Made by a program: the position numbers and the translations under genes
The notes under the pieces: model-generated
What the model saw: the letters and a program-made list of their open reading frames with translations, nothing else
Databases searched by the model: none
What the model was told of the DNA's origin: nothing
Origin: Pseudarthrobacter siccitolerans
GTDB taxonomy: Bacteria > Actinomycetota > Actinomycetes > Actinomycetales > Micrococcaceae
Reading direction: 5' to 3'
Length of the DNA: 64,000 bases
Assembly: GCF_001046895.1 (NCBI RefSeq)
Contig: NZ_CAQI01000029.1
Location: forward strand, 62,001-126,000
Shown here: in pieces, positions 16,419-25,791 of the stretch
How the letters are laid out: each line of letters starts with the position of its first letter
Numbering within the stretch: position 1 is the stretch's first letter

Positions 16419-18245
16419 TCAGACCAGCGAGTCCTTCCACGCGCCGTGCAGGTCGGCAAAGCGTCCGCCGCCGCCGATCAGCTCCGCGGGTGAGCCGTCC
16501 TCGACGATCCGGCCGTCGTGCACCACCAGCACCCGGTCCGCGGTTTCCACCGTGGACAGCCGGTGCGCGATGATCAGCGCCGTCCTGCTGGCGGCGTCCG
16601 TGCCCGCCAGCAGCCGGGCCAGCCCGTGCTGCACCAGCCGCTCCGAGGGGATGTCCAGTGACGACGTGGCCTCGTCCAGGATCAGCACCGCCGGGCGGGC
16701 CAGGAACGCCCGGGCGAAGCTGATGAGCTGGCGCTGCCCCGATGAGACTCTGCCGCCGCGCTTGTTGACATCCGTGTCATATCCTTCCGGAAGTTCCAGG
16801 ATGAAGTCATGCGCGCCCACCGCTTTCGCTGCTTCCTCGATTTCTGCCCTTGACGCCTCCGGCCGGCCCAGCGCGATGTTGTCGGCAACGGATCCGCTGA
16901 ACAGGAAGGCCTCCTGGGTGACCATAACGATGTTCCGCCTCAGGTCCGTGGTACTCAGGTTGCGCAGGTCCACGTCGTCCAGTGTCAACGAGCCGGAGGA
17001 AACGTCATAGAAGCGGGCAATCAGCTTGGCGAGCGTGGATTTCCCGGCGCCTGTCTGGCCCACCAGGGCCACTGTCTGGCCGGCGGGGATGTGCAGGTTG
17101 AGCCGGGGCACGATGAGCGGGCCGTCGCCGTAGCGGAACTCAACGTCCTTGAAATCGATCGCACCCCTGGCGTTCCGCAGTGCCACCGGATTTTTGGGCG
17201 GCCGGACAGTGGGCACTTCCTCGAGGAGGCCGGATACCTTCTCGAGGGCTGCCTGGGCACTCTGGAAGGAGTTGTAGAACATCGCCATCTGGTCCACCGG
17301 CTGGAAGAACCGCTTGGTGGACAGCATGAGCGCCAGCAGCACACCGACGGCAAGGTCGCCGGTGAGCACACGGAACCCGCCGAAAAGCAGCACCACGGCC
17401 ACGCACACGTTCCCGATCAGCACCAGCCCGGGCTGGAAAATGCCGTTGAGGTTGATGGACCGGGCGGTCACCAGCCGGTAGTCCTCGGCGAGGGTGCCGT
17501 AGCGGTCAGCGTTTTCCTGCTCCTTGCGGAAGGCCTTCACGGCCCGGATGCCGGTCATCGTCTCCACAAAGTGCACGATCAGCCGGGCGGACACCACCCG
17601 GGATTCGCGGAACACGATCTGGGAGTGCTTCTGGTACCAGCGGGCCAGGAAAAACATGGGGACACCCGCGGCCAGCACCAGCAGGCCGCTGCGCCAGTCC
17701 AGGGCGAACACGGTGACGGCAGTGAAGATCATAAAGAGCATGCCGGACGCCAGGGAGCTGACGCCGGAATCCAGGAGTTCGCGTAAGGCTTCCAGGTCCG
17801 AGGTCTGTCGGGCAATGATCCGGCCGGAGGTGTACTTCTCGTGGAACTCCAGGCTCAGCCGCTGGGTGTGGCGGAACACCCGCAGGCGCAAATCCAGGAG
17901 CATGGCCTGGCTCAGCTTCGCGGTGGAGGTCACGTACAGAGCGGTGAGTCCCGCCGTCGCCACCGCCGCGAGCAGGTAGGCGACGCCGGTGAACACCAGG
18001 GGGAGGTTGTCCCCGGCCTGCAGGGCCGGCAGCGCGTTGTCGATGCCGAAGGCGATCAACGCCGGACCGGCCACGCGGGCCGCCTGCGAAAGGACCACCG
18101 TGGCAATCGTCAGCCAGAACCGCAGCCGAACCGGCCGGATCAGGCTGCGCAACAGAGCCAGCGACCGCCGTCGTACCGTCCTGCTGTCGCTCTTGCTGAG
18201 GTGGGCGTTGTCCTCGTTGGCCGTGCCGAAGGTTGTGCTGCTCAT
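16419..18245 (-). CDS. ABC exporter half-transporter, catalytic-site Walker B subunit
   Basis: A 608-residue fused membrane and ATPase protein of the multidrug/lipid exporter type. About six membrane helices occupy residues 40-310. The nucleotide-binding domain has Walker [10 protein letters not shown], a normal Walker B with catalytic Glu ([11 protein letters not shown]), and the switch His in AHRLST. The signature motif is altered: VSSGQ instead of LSGGQ. The upstream partner has the opposite defect, so the two should form an asymmetric heterodimer. The genes overlap by four bases. No specific substrate can be named; drug or lipid export is typical. Confidence 0.93.
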   Translation of the reverse strand: MSSTTFGTANEDNAHLSKSDSRTVRRRSLALLRSLIRPVRLRFWLTIATVVLSQAARVAGPALIAFGIDNALPALQAGDNLPLVFTGVAYLLAAVATAGLTALYVTSTAKLSQAMLLDLRLRVFRHTQRLSLEFHEKYTSGRIIARQTSDLEALRELLDSGVSSLASGMLFMIFTAVTVFALDWRSGLLVLAAGVPMFFLARWYQKHSQIVFRESRVVSARLIVHFVETMTGIRAVKAFRKEQENADRYGTLAEDYRLVTARSINLNGIFQPGLVLIGNVCVAVVLLFGGFRVLTGDLAVGVLLALMLSTKRFFQPVDQMAMFYNSFQSAQAALEKVSGLLEEVPTVRPPKNPVALRNARGAIDFKDVEFRYGDGPLIVPRLNLHIPAGQTVALVGQTGAGKSTLAKLIARFYDVSSGSLTLDDVDLRNLSTTDLRRNIVMVTQEAFLFSGSVADNIALGRPEASRAEIEEAAKAVGAHDFILELPEGYDTDVNKRGGRVSSGQRQLISFARAFLARPAVLILDEATSSLDIPSERLVQHGLARLLAGTDAASRTALIIAHRLSTVETADRVLVVHDGRIVEDGSPAELIGGGGRFADLHGAWKDSLV

Positions 18246-20050
18246 CGGGTCACTTCCTCTGCCTGGTCCTCGAGGGCGGACAGTTCGGAGTCCAGGTCCC
18301 GCGGTTCCTGGTCCAGGCTGGCGATGACGTACCGGTAGTGGTGGTTGCTTGCCAGCAGTTCGGTGTGCGTGCCGACGGCGGTGATCCGGCCGTCCTCCAG
18401 CAGCGCCACCCGGTCAGCCAGCGCCACGGTGGACGGGCGGTGGGCCACGATCAGCGTGGTGGTGTCCTTCAGCACGGCCCGGAGCCGGGTTTCCACCAGT
18501 TCCTCCGTGTGCACGTCCAGGGCGGACAGCGGGTCGTCCAGGACCAGCACGCGGGGGTGTGCGGCGATGGCGCGGGCCAGGGCAATCCGCTGCCGCTGCC
18601 CGCCGGACAGGCTGAGTCCTTCCTCGCCGATCAGGGTGTCCACACCCTCCGGCAGCGAGTACGCAAAGTGCGCCTGGGCAACATCCAGGGCCTCGTCGAG
18701 GACGGCGTCGGTGCGTACTGGAGCGCCAAGCAGGACGTTGTCCCGGACCGAATTGGAGAACAGCGTGGTGTCTTCGAAGGCCACTGCGACGATCCGGCGG
18801 AGCTCCTCCACGTCGAAGTCCCGCAGGTCCACGCCGTCAATCGTGATGGCGCCGCCGGTCACATCGTAAAGGCGGGGAACGAGCTGGATCAGGGCGCTCT
18901 TGCCGCTGCCGGTGGTACCCACCAGCGCCATCGTTTCCCCGGGCCGGACGTCCAGGTTGATGTCCTTCAGGATGGGTTTGTCCGGCGCGTCCTCGAAAGC
19001 GAAGGTGGCGCTGTTGAAACGTAGCTCGCCGGCCAGTTCGCCGGGCCGGCGCGGCTCCGGGGGACTGGTGATGCTGTTGGGCGTATCCATCACTTCGAAG
19101 TGTCGGTCGACGGCGGTCTTGGCAGTGAGCGCCATGGCCAGCAGCATTCCGGAGAACTCCACCGGCGAGGCCATAACGGCCGCGGTGGCAAAGAACGCCA
19201 CCAGCGAGCCGATGCTGAGCTGGCCGCTGGCGCACAGCATCACGCCCACCACCAGGCCCGCGCCGAGGGCGAGTTCGGGAAGCAGTGTGACCACCATGGT
19301 GAATGTTGCCTGGTGGCGCGCTTTTTCGATTTCCGTCTGGCGCAGTTCCTCGGCTTGTTCATTGAAGTTTTCGAGCGCCTCCCGGCTCCGCCCGAATGCT
19401 TTGAGCACCCGGATGCCGTGGACGGATTCCTCCACGGTGGTGGCGAGGTCGCCGGCCTGGTCCTGGCTGCGGCGGGCCACCCTGCTGAAGCGGGTCCGGA
19501 ATCGGAAGCTGTAGGCCATGATGGGCACGGCGGCGGCCAGGAAGATGAGGGCCAGCTGCCAGCTCATCACAAACATCACGGTGATGCCGATGATCACCGT
19601 GAGGGTGGTGACTACCAGCATGATGGCGCCGAATGCCATCCAGCGGCGCAGGAAGTTCAGGTCCGTCATGGCACGGGACAGCAGCTGGCCGGATCCCCAG
19701 CGGTCGTGGAAGGAGACGGTTAAGTCCTGGAGGTGGCCGTAGAGCGAAATCCGCATCTTGGTTTCCACTGACGTGGCGGGGTTGATGACGAACTGCCGGC
19801 GCAGGGCCACCAGGCCGGCCTCGGCCACGCCCAACACCAGGATGACCCCCGCGGATACCCAGACCGCTTCCGTCGCACCGCCGGCCTCCAATGATTCATT
19901 GACCAGCACCCGAAGGACCTGCGGGATGGTAAGGGCAACAACGCTGGCCATCAAGGCGCAGAGTAGTCCCAGCAGAAGCCGGGGGATGATTGGCCGGACA
20001 TGGGGGTAGAGGCGACTGATGGATCGAAAAAATGGAGTTTGCTTGGCCAT
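18242..20050 (-). CDS. ABC exporter half-transporter, degenerate-site Walker B subunit
   Basis: A 602-residue fused membrane and ATPase protein. About six membrane helices occupy residues 20-300. The ATPase has Walker [10 protein letters not shown] and a perfect signature LSGGQRQR, but Walker B ends [10 protein letters not shown], with Asp where the catalytic Glu should be. Paired with its neighbour it supplies the good signature motif to the functional site and the weak Walker B to the degenerate site, as in TM287/288 and BmrCD. It is first in a two-gene operon; an inverted repeat 28 bases upstream of the start may be an operator. Confidence 0.93.
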   Translation of the reverse strand: MAKQTPFFRSISRLYPHVRPIIPRLLLGLLCALMASVVALTIPQVLRVLVNESLEAGGATEAVWVSAGVILVLGVAEAGLVALRRQFVINPATSVETKMRISLYGHLQDLTVSFHDRWGSGQLLSRAMTDLNFLRRWMAFGAIMLVVTTLTVIIGITVMFVMSWQLALIFLAAAVPIMAYSFRFRTRFSRVARRSQDQAGDLATTVEESVHGIRVLKAFGRSREALENFNEQAEELRQTEIEKARHQATFTMVVTLLPELALGAGLVVGVMLCASGQLSIGSLVAFFATAAVMASPVEFSGMLLAMALTAKTAVDRHFEVMDTPNSITSPPEPRRPGELAGELRFNSATFAFEDAPDKPILKDINLDVRPGETMALVGTTGSGKSALIQLVPRLYDVTGGAITIDGVDLRDFDVEELRRIVAVAFEDTTLFSNSVRDNVLLGAPVRTDAVLDEALDVAQAHFAYSLPEGVDTLIGEEGLSLSGGQRQRIALARAIAAHPRVLVLDDPLSALDVHTEELVETRLRAVLKDTTTLIVAHRPSTVALADRVALLEDGRITAVGTHTELLASNHHYRYVIASLDQEPRDLDSELSALEDQAEEVTR

Positions 20051-20077
20051 GCCCGCTTCTCAAGCTCTAAAACGAAT

Positions 20078-20098
20078 GTAGTTTCCCGTAGCAACTAC
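20078..20098. promoter_or_regulatory. Candidate MarR-type operator upstream of the ABC exporter
   Basis: GTAGTT and AACTAC are perfect 6-bp arms nine bases apart (GTAGTTTCCCGTAGCAACTAC without its last base fits 20 positions). AGTT...AACT symmetry is typical of MarR-family sites before drug-exporter genes. It ends 28 bases from the start. No MarR gene is in the window. Confidence 0.4.
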
Positions 20099-20163
20099 CC
20101 TATGCCATGGCGTGAGACGATTCACAGGCTTCCGGGCTGCCTTTGAAGCTTGCCCAGTTATTG

Positions 20164-20175
20164 CATTGCGCAATG
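20164..20175. promoter_or_regulatory. Perfect 12-bp palindrome upstream of the ABC exporter
   Basis: CATTGCGCAATG is a perfect palindrome about 115 bases upstream of the exporter start, in the otherwise gene-free 20051-20260 interval. It could be a second regulator site. Confidence 0.3.
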
Positions 20176-20213
20176 GACCCCCCGCCGCGCCCTCCACTTG
20201 AGCTAGCAGATAA

Positions 20214-20240
20214 GGTTCCCAAAACCCCGGTTTGGGAACC
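20214..20240. terminator. Stem-loop downstream of the metallophosphoesterase gene
   Basis: Perfect 10-bp arms GGTTCCCAAA and TTTGGGAACC have a 7-base loop, 20 bases after the minus-strand stop. Only a short T-rich tail follows on the minus strand. Confidence 0.55.
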
Positions 20241-20260
20241 ACAAGTGATAGCTCAACGGG

Positions 20261-21208
20261 TCAGTTGGGCGAGGTGAGGGTGAGCAGGACCGCTTCAGGC
20301 TTGCAAGCGATGCGGACCGGGGCGAAGCGTGAGGTGCCGATGCCGCCCGAGACGTTGACCGGCGTCGTACTTCCGTTACTCTGCCAGTCATTGAGGCCCT
20401 TGGCCCGCCAGGTGGGGAGGTCGCAGTTGGACACCAGGGCGCCGTAACCGGGGATGCACAACTGGCCGCCGTGGGTATGCCCGGCGAGCAGGAGGTCCGC
20501 GCCGTCCTCGGTGAAGTGGTCCAACACGCGCTGGTACGGGGCGTGGATGACGGCGACGCGCAGATGCGGCACGGCGTTCTGGTTGACAGTGCCGCGGGGC
20601 CAGCCGGCATAGCGTTCGCGGTTCAGGTGGGGATCGTCCACGCCGGAGAAGTCGAAGCGGATGCCCTTCAGGACCACCGACTGGTGCCGGTTGGTCAGGT
20701 CTATCCAGCCGCCCATGCCAAAGCCCGAGCGCAGGCGCGGCCAGTCCAGCTGGACCGGTTTCGGCTTCACCTTGGAAGGGCCCAGGAAATAGGAGGCGGG
20801 GTTCTTCAGGCTGGGCGCGAAGTAGTCGTTGGAGCCGGGAACAAAAACGCCGGGGAACTCCAGGAGGGGGCGGAGCGCCGCCAGGAGCGGGTCCACGGCC
20901 TTGATATGGCTGAGGTTGTCACCGGTGTTCACCACCAAGTCCGGCTCCAGGCTGGCGAGGGACTCCAGCCAGGCCGCCTTCTTCTCCTGCCCGGGAACAA
21001 AGTGGATATCGCTCAGGTGCAGGATACGGAAGGGCGCCTGCCCGGGCGGGAGGATGTCCAGGGTTTCCTCGCGCAGCACAAACTGGTTTTTCTCCCACAG
21101 GCCGTACCCGAAAGCAGCCAGTCCCGCCGTGGCTCCGGCTCCTGCGGTGACGGCAAAGCCGCGCCCGATAGTCCGGGCGCGGCCTGCCAAAGCACTGGTT
21201 GACATCAT
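20261..21208 (-). CDS. Membrane-anchored metallophosphoesterase
   Basis: A 315-residue calcineurin-like phosphoesterase. One hydrophobic N-terminal segment (residues 17-35) anchors it. The metal motifs are in order: LHLSDIHF (D-x-H), VNTGDNLSH (GD), GSNDY in the position of GNH (Asn-Asp instead of Asn-His), VIHAPY, and AGHTHGGQ (GH-x-H). The GNHD change is common in this actinobacterial group. Substrates of such proteins are usually phosphomonoesters or phosphodiesters at the envelope. The PBP gene ends six bases upstream, and the same PBP-phosphoesterase pair is known in mycobacteria (ponA2-Rv3683), which supports an envelope role. Confidence 0.88.
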   Translation of the reverse strand: MMSTSALAGRARTIGRGFAVTAGAGATAGLAAFGYGLWEKNQFVLREETLDILPPGQAPFRILHLSDIHFVPGQEKKAAWLESLASLEPDLVVNTGDNLSHIKAVDPLLAALRPLLEFPGVFVPGSNDYFAPSLKNPASYFLGPSKVKPKPVQLDWPRLRSGFGMGGWIDLTNRHQSVVLKGIRFDFSGVDDPHLNRERYAGWPRGTVNQNAVPHLRVAVIHAPYQRVLDHFTEDGADLLLAGHTHGGQLCIPGYGALVSNCDLPTWRAKGLNDWQSNGSTTPVNVSGGIGTSRFAPVRIACKPEAVLLTLTSPN

Positions 21209-21214
21209 CGGCGG

Positions 21215-23530
21215 CTAGCCGTTCCCGTTTCCATTGCCGTTCCCGTTGCCGTTGCCGTTGCTGCTCGGCTGCGGTGCAGGCTGGGTGGCGGGTGCGGAAG
21301 GAGCCGTGGTGGCCTGGGGCGTGGACGGTGTGGTCCGTGTCGTGGATCCGCCGCCGTTCAGGAGGTTGCTCGGCGGCGCCGGGAACGGATTGGTGCCGTA
21401 GGCCGGGGCGATCTTCGACATGAAGTTGGAGAACATCGGCCCGGCGATCATGTAGCCGTCGATGCCCTGGTAGAACTTCCCGTTGACCGTGATGTTCTGG
21501 CCCGCGCGGCCCTGGTCTCCCAGTGCGTCACCGAACCAGGCAGCGGTGGCCAGGCCGGTGGTGTGGCCAACAACCCAGGTGGAGCCGTTGTTGTTGGACG
21601 TACCGGTCTTGGCGCCGATGGGGAAGCTGGTCCGGGTGGAGATCCTGGGTTGGATGAGCGAGCCGGAGCCCCGGTTAAGGACTTCCTGCAGCGCGTAGTT
21701 CACACCACGGGCCACCTCGGGCTTGATGGCGTCCCGGCAACTGGTGGACTGAGCGGGCAGATCCTTGCCCGTTGCATCCTTGACGGACGTGATGGCGATG
21801 GCTTCACAGAACTTGCCGTCATTCGCGAATGTTGCGAAGGCGCTGGCCATGGTCAGTGGGGACGTCTGGGTGGAACCCAGCAGGTTGCCCAGGAGGGACA
21901 TGTCCACCTTGGGGTTCGGCTCGCTGCCGTCCCGGGACGGCAGGCCGCTGTGGAGCCCGACGGCGTCGACCACCTTCTGGATGCCGCAGAAGTCCAGCTG
22001 GGCTGCGGAAGCGAAGGTCACGGTGTTGATGGAGTTGTAGAGGCCTTCAAGAACGGAGAGCGGCCGGTACCACTGGGGTTCTGCGTTCTGCAGGTCATCA
22101 GCGGTGCCAAGTCCCTGGTTCTTTTGAACTGTGCTGTAGCCCCCGGTCACCTTGCCGCAGGTGTGCCGCCAGGGGAAGCTCAGCGGGTAGACACGCTGGG
22201 CCGAGTTCACCACGGTATTCATGGACTTGCCCTCATTGAGCCATTCAGCGAACGTGAACGGCTTCATGGTGGAGCCGGGCTGGGCGCCACCCATGCCGTT
22301 AAGGTCGTTGCCGTCCTTGTCCAGCTTGTCCACATTGAAATTCAATTGGGAATCGAAGCTGCCCTCGCCGGGCAGGAACGAGGTGTTCTGCGCCATGGAG
22401 ACGATCTTGCCGGTGCCCGGCTGCACGGACACCATCGCAGCGCCCCATTTGTCCGGGTTGGCACCGGCGGAAGCGTTGACCTGCTCCTGGGCAACGGCCT
22501 GGGCGTTCGGGTCCAGCGTGGTGGTGATGGTGAGGCCGCCGCCGTAGATCAGGCGCTGGCGTTCCTTGAGGTCCGTGCCGTAAGCCGGGTTGTTCTCCAG
22601 CAGGTGCAGGATGTAGTCGCAGAAGTAAGGCGCGCTGGACGCGTAGGCGCAGCCCTGCTTGGGCTGGGTCACCTTGGTTTCCACCGGAGTGGCGACGGCG
22701 GCGTCATGGTCTGCCTGGCTGATCTTGCCCTGGTTCAGCATCAGGCCCAGGACCAGGTCGCGGCGCTCTTTCGAGCGGTCGGGGTTGGCGATGGGGTCAA
22801 ACGCGGAGGGACTGTTGACCAGGCCGGCCAGCAGCGCAGCCTGCGGCAGCGAGAGGTCTTTGGCCGAGGTGCTGAAGAAGAACCTGGACGCGGCCTCGAC
22901 GCCGTACGCATCGCGGTTGAAGAACACGATGTTCAGGTAGCCCTCAAGGATCTGCTCCTTGTTGAACTCCTTCTCCAGGGCGATGGCCAGCTTCATTTCG
23001 CGCAGTTTGTCGCCCACGCCCTTGTTCACGCCGTTGAGCTTGATCTGGTCCTCGTTACCCTCGGCGGCGAGGTTGGCGTTGAGGACGTTGTTGACGTACT
23101 GCTGCGTGATGGTGGACGCGCCCTGCTTGTTGCCGCGCGCGGTGCTGACCAGGGCGCGCAGGATACCGGTGGTGTCCACACCACCGTGGTCATAAAAACG
23201 GCTGTCCTCGACGGCGATGACAGCTTCCTTCATGAACGGCGAAATCTGGTCCAGTGCAACCTTGGTCCGGTTCTCCGTGTAGACGCTGGCGATCTCGCTG
23301 CCGTCGGCGGCCAGGATCCTGGTGGTCTGGTTGGGCGGATCAACCTTCAGCTCTGCCGGAAGGGTGTCGAAGAACTCGATCGAACCACTGGCCGCGCTGC
23401 CCGAGACGGCTGCCGCGGGGACCAGCAGGCCTGCTACCAGGACACCACAAAGTGCACTCACGCCAAGGAAAACGAGGATCTTTCCAAGGGTGGTGGCAGT
23501 GTCGAATAATGGGTTCTTACGAGTCGCCAT
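21215..23530 (-). CDS. Class A penicillin-binding protein (transglycosylase/transpeptidase)
   Basis: A 771-residue bifunctional peptidoglycan synthase. One N-terminal membrane anchor is at residues 17-45. The GT51 domain has EDSRFYDHGGVD with the catalytic Glu, and GASTITQQYVNN. The transpeptidase has GSTMKPF (active Ser), YNSINT (SxN) and GAKTGTS (KTG). The end is low complexity: Thr/Pro/Ala-rich, then a run of Asn-Gly pairs encoded by a hexanucleotide repeat. The ATG at 23530 starts the cytoplasmic MATRKNP tail; a longer frame to 23614 would cross the divergent promoter. TAAAGT seven bases upstream suggests a leaderless start. Mycobacterial PonA2 is the likely counterpart; a PASTA domain is not evident here. 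Confidence 0.95.
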   Translation of the reverse strand: MATRKNPLFDTATTLGKILVFLGVSALCGVLVAGLLVPAAAVSGSAASGSIEFFDTLPAELKVDPPNQTTRILAADGSEIASVYTENRTKVALDQISPFMKEAVIAVEDSRFYDHGGVDTTGILRALVSTARGNKQGASTITQQYVNNVLNANLAAEGNEDQIKLNGVNKGVGDKLREMKLAIALEKEFNKEQILEGYLNIVFFNRDAYGVEAASRFFFSTSAKDLSLPQAALLAGLVNSPSAFDPIANPDRSKERRDLVLGLMLNQGKISQADHDAAVATPVETKVTQPKQGCAYASSAPYFCDYILHLLENNPAYGTDLKERQRLIYGGGLTITTTLDPNAQAVAQEQVNASAGANPDKWGAAMVSVQPGTGKIVSMAQNTSFLPGEGSFDSQLNFNVDKLDKDGNDLNGMGGAQPGSTMKPFTFAEWLNEGKSMNTVVNSAQRVYPLSFPWRHTCGKVTGGYSTVQKNQGLGTADDLQNAEPQWYRPLSVLEGLYNSINTVTFASAAQLDFCGIQKVVDAVGLHSGLPSRDGSEPNPKVDMSLLGNLLGSTQTSPLTMASAFATFANDGKFCEAIAITSVKDATGKDLPAQSTSCRDAIKPEVARGVNYALQEVLNRGSGSLIQPRISTRTSFPIGAKTGTSNNNGSTWVVGHTTGLATAAWFGDALGDQGRAGQNITVNGKFYQGIDGYMIAGPMFSNFMSKIAPAYGTNPFPAPPSNLLNGGGSTTRTTPSTPQATTAPSAPATQPAPQPSSNGNGNGNGNGNGNG

Positions 23531-23537
23531 GTTTTCC

Positions 23538-23560
23538 ACTTTACCGGCAAGGACTAGTCT
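23538..23560. promoter_or_regulatory. Divergent leaderless -10 boxes (PBP and DUF4177 genes)
   Basis: TAAAGT on the minus strand (23543-23538) lies seven bases before the PBP start, and TAGTCT on the plus strand (23555-23560) lies seven bases before the DUF4177 start. The two start codons are only 37 bases apart. Confidence 0.45.
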
Positions 23561-23567
23561 TTCTCTC

Positions 23568-23723
23568 ATGACCAAATGGGAGTACGCCACGATTCCGCTC
23601 ATTATCCATGCCACAAAACAGATCCTGGACCAGTGGGGAGATGACGGCTGGGAGCTTGTCCAGGTAGTCCCCGGACCGGACGGAAACGGTCTGGTTGCCT
23701 ACCTGAAGAGGGAGAAGCAGTAG
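23568..23723 (+). CDS. DUF4177 domain protein (51 aa)
   Basis: A very short soluble protein. MTKWEYATIPLI..., then GDDGWELVQVV and GLVAYLKR follow the DUF4177 pattern (WEY, GWELV, F/Y-x-KR), whose function is unknown. The GC3 pattern and the one-base gap to the RidA gene show that it is real. TAGTCT seven bases upstream suggests a leaderless transcript. The order DUF4177-RidA next to a class A PBP is also found in mycobacteria. Confidence 0.85.
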   Translation: MTKWEYATIPLIIHATKQILDQWGDDGWELVQVVPGPDGNGLVAYLKREKQ

Positions 23724-23724
23724 C

Positions 23725-24258
23725 ATGAGCACCTCCGCAGAAGCCCAGTCCGGCACCGCCGCCACACCTGTTTCCGCTGTTGAGCAGCGGCTGGCGGACC
23801 TGGGGCTGACCCTTCCCGAGGTGGCCCCCCCGGTAGCCGCCTACGTCCCTGCCGTGATCTCCGGCAACCACGTCTACACCTCCGGCCAGCTGCCTTTTAT
23901 TAATGGCAAACTCCCAGCAACCGGGAAAGTTTCTGCCGGCACCGAAGGCTTCGCCGACGAGCCCACCGTTTCGCCCGAGGACGCCCAGCAGTACGCCGCG
24001 GTCTGCGCCGTCAACGCCCTGGCGGCCGTCAAAAGCGTCATCGGCGACCTCGACCGGATCACCCGGATCGTCAAGGTTGTGGGATTCGTCTCATCGGACC
24101 CGTCGTTCACCGGCCAGCCCGGCGTGATCAATGGTGCCTCGGAACTGCTGGGCCGCGTCCTCGGTGACGCGGGCCAGCACGCACGTTCCGCCGTCGGCGT
24201 TTCCGTTCTGCCGCTCGACTCTCCGGTAGAGGTCGAACTGATAGCGGAATTCAGCTAG
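23725..24258 (+). CDS. RidA family protein (enamine/imine deaminase type)
   Basis: A 177-residue member of the RidA/YjgF family, which hydrolyses reactive enamine or imine intermediates released by PLP enzymes. It has a longer N-terminus than the 130-residue core. NHVYTSGQLPF matches the family's G-x-x-x-x-x-SGQ. The usual R-x-E/C active-site region near the C-terminus reads ARSAVGVSVLPLDSPVEVELIAEF, with the family Arg retained. It follows the DUF4177 gene by one base and precedes a NUDIX gene by 15, so the three form an operon. Confidence 0.88.
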   Translation: MSTSAEAQSGTAATPVSAVEQRLADLGLTLPEVAPPVAAYVPAVISGNHVYTSGQLPFINGKLPATGKVSAGTEGFADEPTVSPEDAQQYAAVCAVNALAAVKSVIGDLDRITRIVKVVGFVSSDPSFTGQPGVINGASELLGRVLGDAGQHARSAVGVSVLPLDSPVEVELIAEFS

Positions 24259-24273
24259 GACCGGTCGCTTCCT

Positions 24274-25185
24274 TTGCCTCAGCTCGCCCGACGCCTGTTT
24301 GCACTCCCTCAAGACCTTGAAGGGGCAGCGCAGAGCTGGCTTGAACACGGCGAGAGGAGCCCTCGGGCCGCCCGTCTCGCATCGTCCGTTGTCCTGCTGC
24401 GTGATTCCCCCACCGGCCTGGAAACCTGGCTGGCCTACCGGCCCGGTTCCTCGCCCTTGGGGGTCCTCGCGTTTCCCGGTGGCTCACTGGACGCCGCCGA
24501 CGACGATCCCGTCGGCTGGCTGGGCCCCTCCCCCCAGCATTGGGCTGAGCAGATGGGAACGGACGACGTCGGGCTGGCGCGCCGCCATGTGGTGGGAGCC
24601 ATCCGCGAACTCTTCGAGGAGACCGGCCTGCTGCTTGCCGGCCCGGATATGGCCACCACCTTTGAAGCAACATCCACCGCTGACTGGATGCGCGCCCGCC
24701 TCGCGGTGGCCGAGCAGGAAAAGACGTTCCCGGAGCTTCTTGGCAAACGGGGGCTGTCGCTGCGGACCGACCTGCTGAAGTCCCTGGTCAACTGGCGCAG
24801 CCCGGACTTCGCCCACCGCCGGTTCGATACCCGCTACTTTGCCGCCACCGTTCCGCTGAACCAGCAGCCCACGCTGCTGGAGGGCAAGGGCGTGTGGGGG
24901 CGGTGGGTTAACGTTGCCGAGGTGCTAGCCGGGCGGGATACCACTGCCCTGGGCGACGAGGTAGGCCAGGAGAACACCGTGGGCCGCACGCTCGGCGAGC
25001 TCCTGGTGCCCGGCTCCGAGATCATGCTTGAAAAGATGGCCAGGGCCAACGGTTGCATCGCCTACCTCAGCTACAAGCGCAAGGCGCACGTCTACCAGCC
25101 GCAGCTTGTGGAGGAAGACGGGAAGCTCCTGCTCGAGGTCGAGGCCGCCAAGACCGTGGCCGGAGACCCCCAGCGCGAACGCTGA
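24274..25185 (+). CDS. NUDIX hydrolase
   Basis: A 303-residue NUDIX-fold protein. The NUDIX segment is FPGGSLD with an unusually long insert, then GAIRELFEETGLLL, giving the REL-x-EETG core that binds Mg2+ and attacks a diphosphate bond. The long insertion between GG and REL and the extra C-terminal domain resemble the actinobacterial NUDIX/CoA-like group found near ridA. The TTG at 24274 is the earliest start and only weakly supported (TAGGAC 13 bases upstream). The substrate is not known. Confidence 0.8.
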   Translation: MPQLARRLFALPQDLEGAAQSWLEHGERSPRAARLASSVVLLRDSPTGLETWLAYRPGSSPLGVLAFPGGSLDAADDDPVGWLGPSPQHWAEQMGTDDVGLARRHVVGAIRELFEETGLLLAGPDMATTFEATSTADWMRARLAVAEQEKTFPELLGKRGLSLRTDLLKSLVNWRSPDFAHRRFDTRYFAATVPLNQQPTLLEGKGVWGRWVNVAEVLAGRDTTALGDEVGQENTVGRTLGELLVPGSEIMLEKMARANGCIAYLSYKRKAHVYQPQLVEEDGKLLLEVEAAKTVAGDPQRER

Positions 25186-25194
25186 ACCTGGGCG

Positions 25195-25383
25195 CTAGAT
25201 GCGGCGCAGCGTTGAATAGGGGCGGCTGGGCAGGTTCCCGGCTGTCCACGGTTTGACAGACGGTTCCAGCGGAATCTGCCCGCGGCCGTCCCGGATCACC
25301 AGGACCACCGTGCCGACCACCGCGGCAAGGGAAGCCACGCCCAGCAGGATCAAAACAACCACCATAGCCACGGACATTGCCAT
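25195..25383 (-). CDS. Small single-pass membrane protein (62 aa)
   Basis: One strongly hydrophobic segment, residues 5-29, is followed by IRDGRGQIP and a polar tail rich in Pro, Ser and Arg. AGAGGTG lies at a good distance upstream of the ATG. It converges on the NUDIX gene, with nine bases between the stops. The function is unknown; it resembles small hypothetical proteins of Arthrobacter. Confidence 0.6.
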   Translation of the reverse strand: MAMSVAMVVVLILLGVASLAAVVGTVVLVIRDGRGQIPLEPSVKPWTAGNLPSRPYSTLRRI

Positions 25384-25440
25384 GCACCTCTAGGCCCAAT
25401 TTTACGCCGCTTCGGTGGTTGGCGGGCCGTGGTTGAGGAC

Positions 25441-25610
25441 GCTCGCTCGGATGTGGCTGCCAAAACCCGGGCGCGCGCTCAGATGTGGCTGCCAAAACGC
25501 GGGCGCGCGCTCGGACGTGGCTGCCTAAACCCGGACGCTCGCTCAGATGTGGCTGCCAAAACCCGGGCGCGCGCTCGGATGTGGCTGCCAAAACCCGGGC
25601 GCGCTCAGAT
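25441..25610. repeat. 32-bp tandem repeat array, five full units and a partial sixth
   Basis: Units contain GATGTGGCTGCCAAAACCCG followed by a CG-rich tail; GATG or its variant recurs at 25450, 25482, 25514, 25546 and 25578, exactly 32 bases apart. Alternate units carry TCGGA and TCAGA, which points to duplication of a 64-bp block. Units directly abut, so it is not a CRISPR. Two exact copies of GGCAGATGTGAGCGGGCG follow at 25648 and 25712, again 64 bases apart. Confidence 0.92.
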
Positions 25611-25764
25611 AGGCCGGGAGGTCGTCACGCTCGCACAGTCCGCAGGCGGCAGATGTGAGCGGGCGCTGGCGGGAGGACGGCCACAAGTGAGCGCGCATCG
25701 ATAGCAAGGCGGGCAGATGTGAGCGGGCGTTGTTGGGCCTGAGGTGAAACTTCCCCGGCATGCA

Positions 25765-25791
25765 AAAGGCCGCCCCTTTGGGGCGGCCTTT
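25765..25791. terminator. Bidirectional terminator downstream of crp
   Basis: A 12-bp perfect stem, AAAGGCCGCCCC with GGGGCGGCCTTT, has a three-base loop. On the minus strand it follows the crp stop by 12 bases and ends in TTTT. Confidence 0.85.

Noticed and set aside
21563..23509. Long open frame of 648 codons antisense to the PBP
   Set aside because: It is a shadow of the GC-rich codon pattern; the opposite strand encodes all PBP motifs. The same applies to long antisense frames over aceE, asparaginase, the molybdoprotein, GH36, acs and the polymerase.
25441..25610. CRISPR array
   Set aside because: Units are contiguous without unique spacers, and no cas gene is present.
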